Shown piece after piece: positions 7,688 to 11,635 of a stretch of DNA of 11,635 nt; positions within the stretch are counted from its first letter, which is position 1, and each line of letters opens with the position of its first letter. The stretch is from positions 1 through 11,635 of the forward strand of contig JAASSQ010000081.1 in NCBI GenBank assembly GCA_021767845.1, in the 5' to 3' direction. Source of the DNA: Roseovarius sp. GTDB lineage: Bacteria; Pseudomonadota; Alphaproteobacteria; Rhodobacterales; Rhodobacteraceae. The position numbers were made by a program, and so were the translations under genes. The notes beneath the pieces were generated by a model. The model worked only from the letters and a program-made list of their open reading frames with translations, made no database searches and was not told the origin of the DNA.

Positions 7688-10585
7688 TTACGCTGCCCAG
7701 ATCTTGCAGAGAGTGGCTTTGGTCTCCTGCATCTGGGTAACCGAGTCATAGCCATAGGTCTGGGCGGTGTTGGTCGATTCACCCAGCACGTAGGGGTCGG
7801 CGCCGTCCGGATACTTGGACCGGAGGTCTTCGCCCTGGTAGTGGCCGCCGAAGTGGAAGGGCATGAAGGCAACGCCCTCGCCCACCCGTTCGGTGACCAT
7901 GGCCATGACCTTGACCTTGCCGCCTTCGGGGCCTTCGACCCAGACATCGCCGCCGTCGCGAATGCCGAGGTTGTTGGCATCCCTCGGGTTCACTTCGACG
8001 AACATGTCCTGCTGAAGTTCCGCCAGCCACGGGTTCGACCGGGTCTCGTCACCGCCGCCCTCGTATTCCACAAGGCGGCCCGAGGTCAGGATGATCGGGT
8101 AGTCCTTGGAGAAGTCCTGCTTCTGGATCGAGGCATAGAGGGTGGGCAGGCGATAATCCCTGCGGTCCTCGTAGGTGGGGTAATCCGCGACCAGATCACG
8201 CCGGTTCGTATAGAGCGGCTCGCGGTGCAGCGGCACCGGGTCGGGGAAGGTCCACACCACGGCACGGGCCTTGGCGTTGCCGAAGGGCGCGCATTCGTGC
8301 TTGATCGCGACCCGCTGGATGCCGCCCGACAGGTCGGTCTTCCAGTTGGTGTTGGGCCCTGCGATCGCGTCGATCGTCGCGCGTTCCTCGTCGGTCAGGT
8401 CCTTGTCCCATCCGAGATCCATCAGCATCTGCATCGTGAACTCGGGATACCCGTCCTGGATTTCCGAGCCCTGGCTGTAGACGCCTTCGGCCAGAAGGTT
8501 GTCGCCGTCACGCTCCACGCCGAAGCGGGCGCGGAAGGTCAGGCCGCCCTTCGAGACGGGCTTGGACATGTCGTAGAGGTTCGGCGTGCCGGGATGGCCC
8601 ATTTCGGGCGTTCCCCAGGCCGGCCACGGCAGACCGTAATAGTCGCCATCCGCCGGTCCGCCCACGGCTTGCAGCGTGGTGCGGTCGAACGTGTGCTGGT
8701 TCTGCATGTGCAGGCGCAGACGTTCGGGGCTTTGACCGGTGTAGCCGATGGTCCACATCCCGCGGTTGATCTCGCGCAGCGTGTCCTCGATGTTCGGCGT
8801 TACGCCGTCATCCTCGAGCGCGATGTTGCGGAACATGCGGTCGTGGAAGCCGAACTTCTTGGCGAAGAGACCGATGATCTCGTGGTCGGTTTTCGACTCG
8901 AAGAGCGGGTCGATGATCTTTTCCCGCCACTGGAGCGACCGGTTGGACGCGGTGACCGAGCCGTAGGTCTCGAACTGCGTGGTCGCCGGCAGCAGGTAGA
9001 CGCCGTCGGTCCGGTCATGCAGCACGGCCGAAACGGTCGGGAACGGATCGACCACGACAAGCATGTCGAGCTTTTCCATCGCCGTCTTCATCTCGGTCAT
9101 GCGGGTCTGCGAGTTGGGCGCGTGGCCCCACAGCACCATGGCCCGGACGTTGTTGGGCTGGTCGATGTTCTCCTGGTCTTCCAGGATCCCGTCGATCCAG
9201 CGCGACACCGGGATGCCCTTGAGGTTCTGGAGGGATTTCTCCTTCCCGTCGGCGCCTTTCACCTTGGCGAAGTTGCCGGCGAGCCATTCGGGATCCTCGC
9301 CCCAGACGCGCGCCCAGTGGGCCCATGCGCCCGCCGACAGGCCGTAGTAGCCCGGCAGCGTGTGCGACAGGACACCGAGGTCCGTGGCGCCCTGCACGTT
9401 GTCATGGCCCCGGAAGATGTTGGTGCCGCCACCCGAGGTGCCCATGTTGCCAAGGGCGAGCTGCAGGATGCAGTAGGCACGGGTGTTGTTGTTGCCGTTG
9501 GTGTGCTGGGTGCCACCCATGCACCAGATCACGGTGCCGGGGCGGTTATTCGCCATGGTGCGCGCGACGCGCTCGAGCTGGCTGCCGGGGGTGCCGGTGA
9601 CGCGCTCGACCTCTTCGGGGGTCCACTTGGCGACTTCTTCCTTGATCTGGTCCATCCCCCAGACACGGGTGCGGATGAACTCCTTGTCCTCCCAGCCGTT
9701 CTCGAAGATGTGCCACAGGATGCCCCAGACCAGCGCGACATCGGTGCCCGGACGGAACCGGACGTATTCATCGGCATGGGCCGCCGTGCGCGTGAAGCGC
9801 GGGTCGCAGACGATGAGCGGCGCGTTGTTCTGTTCCTTGGCCTTCAGCACGTGCAACAGCGAGACGGGGTGCGCCTCGGCCGGGTTGCCGCCGATGATGA
9901 AGATCGCCTTGGAATTGTGGATGTCGTTGTAGGAGTTGGTCATGGCGCCGTAGCCCCATGTGTTCGCAACACCCGCAACGGTGGTGGAGTGGCAGATCCG
10001 GGCCTGGTGGTCCACGTTGTTCGTGCCCCAGTAGGCGGCGAACTTGCGGAACAGGTAGGCCTGTTCGTTGTTGTGCTTGGCCGATCCCAGCCAATAGACG
10101 CTGTCCGGGCCGCTTTCGTCACGGATCTGCATCATGCCGTCGCCGATCTCGTTGATCGCCTGTTCCCAGCTGATGCGCTTCCACTCGCCGCCCTCTTTCT
10201 TCATCGGGTACTTGAGGCGGCGTTCGCCGTGGGCGTGTTCACGCACCGAGGCGCCCTTGGCGCAATGTGCGCCGAGGTTGAACGGGCTGTCCCAGCCGGG
10301 CTCCTGCCCGACCCAGACGCCGTCCTGCACTTCGGCCACGACGGTGCAGCCGACCGAGCAATGGGTGCAGACCGACTTGACGGTCTCGACCGCGCCCTGC
10401 GCCGCCGAGGCGGCGTTGGCCTTGGTCACGGTGCCGCCGGTGGCACCGATCGCGGCAAGGCCACCGATGGCCAGGCCGCTGCCGCGCAGGAACGCGCGGC
10501 GGTCGACGGATTTCCCGGCGACCTCAGACAGGATACTTGTCCGCTGGGGGCGTCTCGCAACCCCGTTGGTCTTTTTCCTAAGCAT
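7688..10585 (-). CDS. fdhA: Formate dehydrogenase alpha subunit, Mo/W-bis-MGD catalytic subunit, cysteine type
   Basis: The 965-residue protein begins with a Tat signal: SVDRRAFLRG (26-35), a hydrophobic stretch to about 50 and a likely cleavage after ANA (56-58). A [4Fe-4S] site follows with C73, C76, C80 and C108, then the molybdopterin oxidoreductase domain. The metal ligand position is C198 in ARICHST, followed by the catalytic His199; the codon is TGC (9992-9994), so this is a cysteine rather than selenocysteine enzyme. The molybdopterin-dinucleotide-binding domain starts at about 829 (YPIILTSGRL). It oxidises formate to CO2 in the periplasm. I chose the ATG at 10585 because GGGAGGAGA (10593-10601) lies 7 nt upstream; a GTG at 10645 is open but unsupported. 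The TorD-like and Tat-peptide genes precede it, and fdhB follows after 12 bp. No fdhD or cofactor gene is visible. Confidence 0.95.
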   Translation of the reverse strand: MLRKKTNGVARRPQRTSILSEVAGKSVDRRAFLRGSGLAIGGLAAIGATGGTVTKANAASAAQGAVETVKSVCTHCSVGCTVVAEVQDGVWVGQEPGWDSPFNLGAHCAKGASVREHAHGERRLKYPMKKEGGEWKRISWEQAINEIGDGMMQIRDESGPDSVYWLGSAKHNNEQAYLFRKFAAYWGTNNVDHQARICHSTTVAGVANTWGYGAMTNSYNDIHNSKAIFIIGGNPAEAHPVSLLHVLKAKEQNNAPLIVCDPRFTRTAAHADEYVRFRPGTDVALVWGILWHIFENGWEDKEFIRTRVWGMDQIKEEVAKWTPEEVERVTGTPGSQLERVARTMANNRPGTVIWCMGGTQHTNGNNNTRAYCILQLALGNMGTSGGGTNIFRGHDNVQGATDLGVLSHTLPGYYGLSAGAWAHWARVWGEDPEWLAGNFAKVKGADGKEKSLQNLKGIPVSRWIDGILEDQENIDQPNNVRAMVLWGHAPNSQTRMTEMKTAMEKLDMLVVVDPFPTVSAVLHDRTDGVYLLPATTQFETYGSVTASNRSLQWREKIIDPLFESKTDHEIIGLFAKKFGFHDRMFRNIALEDDGVTPNIEDTLREINRGMWTIGYTGQSPERLRLHMQNQHTFDRTTLQAVGGPADGDYYGLPWPAWGTPEMGHPGTPNLYDMSKPVSKGGLTFRARFGVERDGDNLLAEGVYSQGSEIQDGYPEFTMQMLMDLGWDKDLTDEERATIDAIAGPNTNWKTDLSGGIQRVAIKHECAPFGNAKARAVVWTFPDPVPLHREPLYTNRRDLVADYPTYEDRRDYRLPTLYASIQKQDFSKDYPIILTSGRLVEYEGGGDETRSNPWLAELQQDMFVEVNPRDANNLGIRDGGDVWVEGPEGGKVKVMAMVTERVGEGVAFMPFHFGGHYQGEDLRSKYPDGADPYVLGESTNTAQTYGYDSVTQMQETKATLCKIWAA

Positions 10586-10592
10586 GTTTTCA

Positions 10593-10601
10593 TCTCCTCC
10601 C
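10593..10601 (-). promoter_or_regulatory. Ribosome binding site deciding the fdhA start
   Basis: The minus strand reads GGGAGGAGA 7 nt before the ATG at 10585. This strong match favours that start over the upstream GTG at 10645. Confidence 0.75.
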
Positions 10602-10694
10602 GAGCTGCGCCCATGACGGGCTTGCTGGGTACTAAGGTTAACCACCGGGCAGTCGGGCCAATCGCAACCAGTCGCCGGCAGAGCGGTATGACCT

Positions 10695-10718
10695 CGTCCG
10701 GTTCGTCAGAACCGGGCG
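10695..10718 (-). other. Hairpin enclosing the stop codon of the Tat peptide gene
   Basis: CCGGTTC (10698-10704) pairs perfectly with GAACCGG (10709-10715) around a 4 nt loop; three more pairs (one G-U) extend the stem to 10695-10718. The TGA stop (10706-10708) lies in the loop. No U-run follows on the transcript. It opens the 120 bp gap before fdhA, so it may affect ribosome release or mRNA stability between the two genes. Confidence 0.5.
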
Positions 10719-10897
10719 CTGTCGAAGTAGGCGCGCGTGTGCGCGGTGTCCTGCAACCGGGTGGATGCAAGATCGGGCTCGGCCGCTTCGGCCTGCCCGC
10801 CGGTCGCTGCCGTCACGACCGCAACCGCGGGCGCGCCGGTGGCGGCCAGTTTGAGAAAATCGCGGCGGCTCGTGGCCTCCTCGGTTTTCCTGCTCAT
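10706..10897 (-). CDS. Small Tat-signal protein of the formate dehydrogenase region
   Basis: The protein has 63 residues. It has a textbook Tat signal: TSRRDFLKLAATG (9-21), a hydrophobic core and a likely cleavage after AEA near residue 38, leaving a mature peptide of only about 25 residues. The C-terminus RLQDTAHTRAYFDSARF agrees partly with the T-x-H-x-x-x-[YF]-[YF] pattern of the family 'formate dehydrogenase region TAT target' (TIGR02811 as I recall it), small Tat proteins always found beside formate dehydrogenase genes. Role unknown; an accessory subunit or maturation factor for FdhA has been suggested. I chose the ATG at 10897 because GAGGAGGA (10903-10910) lies 5 nt upstream. An in-frame ATG at 10942 overlaps the torD-like stop (ATGA) but would give an unusual second basic leader. 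Confidence 0.82.
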   Translation of the reverse strand: MSRKTEEATSRRDFLKLAATGAPAVAVVTAATGGQAEAAEPDLASTRLQDTAHTRAYFDSARF

Positions 10898-10902
10898 GAG
10901 AG

Positions 10903-10910
10903 TCCTCCTC
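10903..10910 (-). promoter_or_regulatory. Ribosome binding site deciding the Tat peptide start
   Basis: The minus strand reads GAGGAGGA 5 nt before the ATG at 10897. It is the strongest such site near this gene and argues against the ATG at 10942. Confidence 0.65.
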
Positions 10911-10938
10911 TCGCTGGTGATGGCGGTCGCCCGCCGGG

Positions 10939-11577
10939 TCATGCGGATCCCTCCGCGCTCATTCGGAAGCCTTCGGCCTCGATCTCCATGAACACGCGGC
11001 CGACGGCGCCGACCGGGGCATAGAGGACCGAGTTCTTGGCGGCCTCCAAATCCGTGAAGAAATGTCCGGCCCAGGGGCCGATGTGACGGTTGAAAAAGGT
11101 CTTCTGGTCGGCCAGCGGCGCGGGCTTGCCGAACCGGCCGGTTATCAGCCCGGCCATCATCTCCATCAGGGAGGCGATGTTGTCCTCGGGCTCATAGACG
11201 TTCTGGGCCCGCGTCATGCCGCGCGCGGCCATGTCCCGGCGCAGCGCGGCCAGCGGTTTCTCGTTCAGGAACCCCGTCAGGTAATAACTGGCATAGGGCA
11301 GCAACTCGCCCCGGCCCAGCCCGATGAAGAGCGCGTTGAACTCGCGCTCGACCGCCGGGGCCTTGGTGTGCTGGGCGATCTTCGACAGGGCCGCGATCGC
11401 GGTGCCGAGGTCGGTCTCGTCGCCCGACAGGCGCGCGGTCTGGTCGAGCAGCGCCTGGTTGGGCGGGCCGGCCAGAAGAACGCCGAGGTAATCGTAGAGG
11501 TCGGCGCGCAGCCGGTCTTCTTCCGCGATGCTGTGGGTCACGGTGGCTTGCTCCATCACTGCGTCCTTGCCTGTCAT
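10939..11577 (-). CDS. TorD/DmsD-family molybdoenzyme chaperone
   Basis: This 212-residue, mostly helical cytoplasmic protein has the TorD-family marks: an LPYASYYLTGF stretch (92-103), the signature EPEDNIASLMEMM (129-141), and FNRHIGPWAGHFF (162-174). Family members bind the Tat signal of a molybdoenzyme, hold it until the cofactor is inserted, and prevent premature export. The client here is most likely FdhA, with the 63-residue Tat peptide as a second candidate. The ATG at 11577 overlaps the stop of the preceding reading frame by 4 bp (ATGA). An alternative ATG at 11556, seven codons later, has AAGGA at good spacing, so either start is possible. The gene ends 41 bp before the Tat peptide gene. 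Confidence 0.88.
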   Translation of the reverse strand: MTGKDAVMEQATVTHSIAEEDRLRADLYDYLGVLLAGPPNQALLDQTARLSGDETDLGTAIAALSKIAQHTKAPAVEREFNALFIGLGRGELLPYASYYLTGFLNEKPLAALRRDMAARGMTRAQNVYEPEDNIASLMEMMAGLITGRFGKPAPLADQKTFFNRHIGPWAGHFFTDLEAAKNSVLYAPVGAVGRVFMEIEAEGFRMSAEGSA

Positions 11578-11635
11578 GTCGTGGCCCCCGACCGGTCGTC
11601 GAAGGAAAAGCGCATCCGGCGGCGCGGCGCGGGCG
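11574..11635 (-). CDS. C-terminal tail of an unidentified gene upstream of the TorD-like gene (partial)
   Basis: One minus-strand frame is open from the window edge to a TGA at 11574-11576, giving 19 residues ending MRFSFDDRSGATT. The stop overlaps the ATG of the chaperone gene by 4 bp, the usual sign of operon neighbours. The tail is too short to identify. In related formate dehydrogenase clusters the genes before the chaperone are often a ferredoxin or the small proteins DUF3305 and DUF3306; that is context only. Confidence 0.5.
   Translation of the reverse strand, partial: PAPRRRMRFSFDDRSGATT

Noticed and set aside
9992..9994. Possible selenocysteine at the FdhA metal ligand
   Set aside because: The codon is TGC (cysteine). 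No in-frame TGA exists at this site, so no selenocysteine insertion element is needed.
10602..10705. Possible sigma-54 or FNR-type promoter in the gap before fdhA
   Set aside because: I compared it with GG-N10-GC spacing and with a TTGAT-N4-ATCAA site; neither fits. An 8 bp palindrome GGTTAACC (10636-10643) is present but too short to assign.
5411..11023. A plus-strand reading frame of 1870 codons opposite fdhA, fdhB, fdhC and the small Tat gene
   Set aside because: It spans several well-identified minus-strand genes and the gaps between them. Its translation is rich in Gly, Ala, Arg, His and Asp without any domain, as expected for the antisense frame of GC-rich coding DNA with few stop codons.

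Overview
The window looks like a chromosomal segment from a high-GC alphaproteobacterium, most likely of the Rhodobacterales. The reasons are: a bioM-bioN-bioY biotin importer in the order known from Rhodobacter capsulatus; a periplasmic Mo/W formate dehydrogenase cluster of the FDH3 type; and an intergenic element (about 2843-2905) that resembles a G/C-rich hairpin repeat I recall from Rhodobacteraceae genomes. All taxonomic statements are inference from gene content.

Layout. Plus strand, 1-2451: the 3' end of a CaCA-family sodium/calcium exchanger, then bioM, bioN and bioY, a complete tripartite ECF biotin transporter with tightly packed genes. Minus strand, 2456-11635: bioY meets a small cupin gene tail to tail (4 bp gap). 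After the hairpin repeat, the rest of the window is one long minus-strand cluster. In transcription order it reads: the C-terminal tail of an unidentified upstream gene, a TorD-like chaperone, a 63-residue Tat-signal protein of the 'formate dehydrogenase region TAT target' type, fdhA (Cys-type catalytic subunit), fdhB (four-cluster ferredoxin), fdhC (cytochrome b with a signal peptide and long periplasmic N-terminus), a secreted seven-bladed WD40 propeller fused to a class I cytochrome c, a 45-residue single-span membrane protein, and an NtrC-like response regulator without the GAFTGA loop.

How the genes work together. The chaperone probably guards folding and Tat export of the molybdoenzyme. 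FdhA oxidises formate in the periplasm, FdhB carries the electrons and FdhC passes them toward the quinone pool. The WD40-cytochrome c protein sits 4 bp after fdhC and is the least explained part: it could be an electron acceptor, a docking scaffold or a redox sensor. The small membrane protein and the regulator follow with a 2 bp gap and a 4 bp ATGA overlap, so the last four genes are probably translated together. No sensor kinase, FdhD or molybdenum-cofactor gene is visible inside the window.

No tRNA, rRNA, insertion sequence, CRISPR array or origin was seen. No gene-free stretch exceeds about 125 bases. The very long plus-strand reading frames opposite the fdh genes (one of about 5.6 kb) are treated as shadows of GC-rich codon usage.
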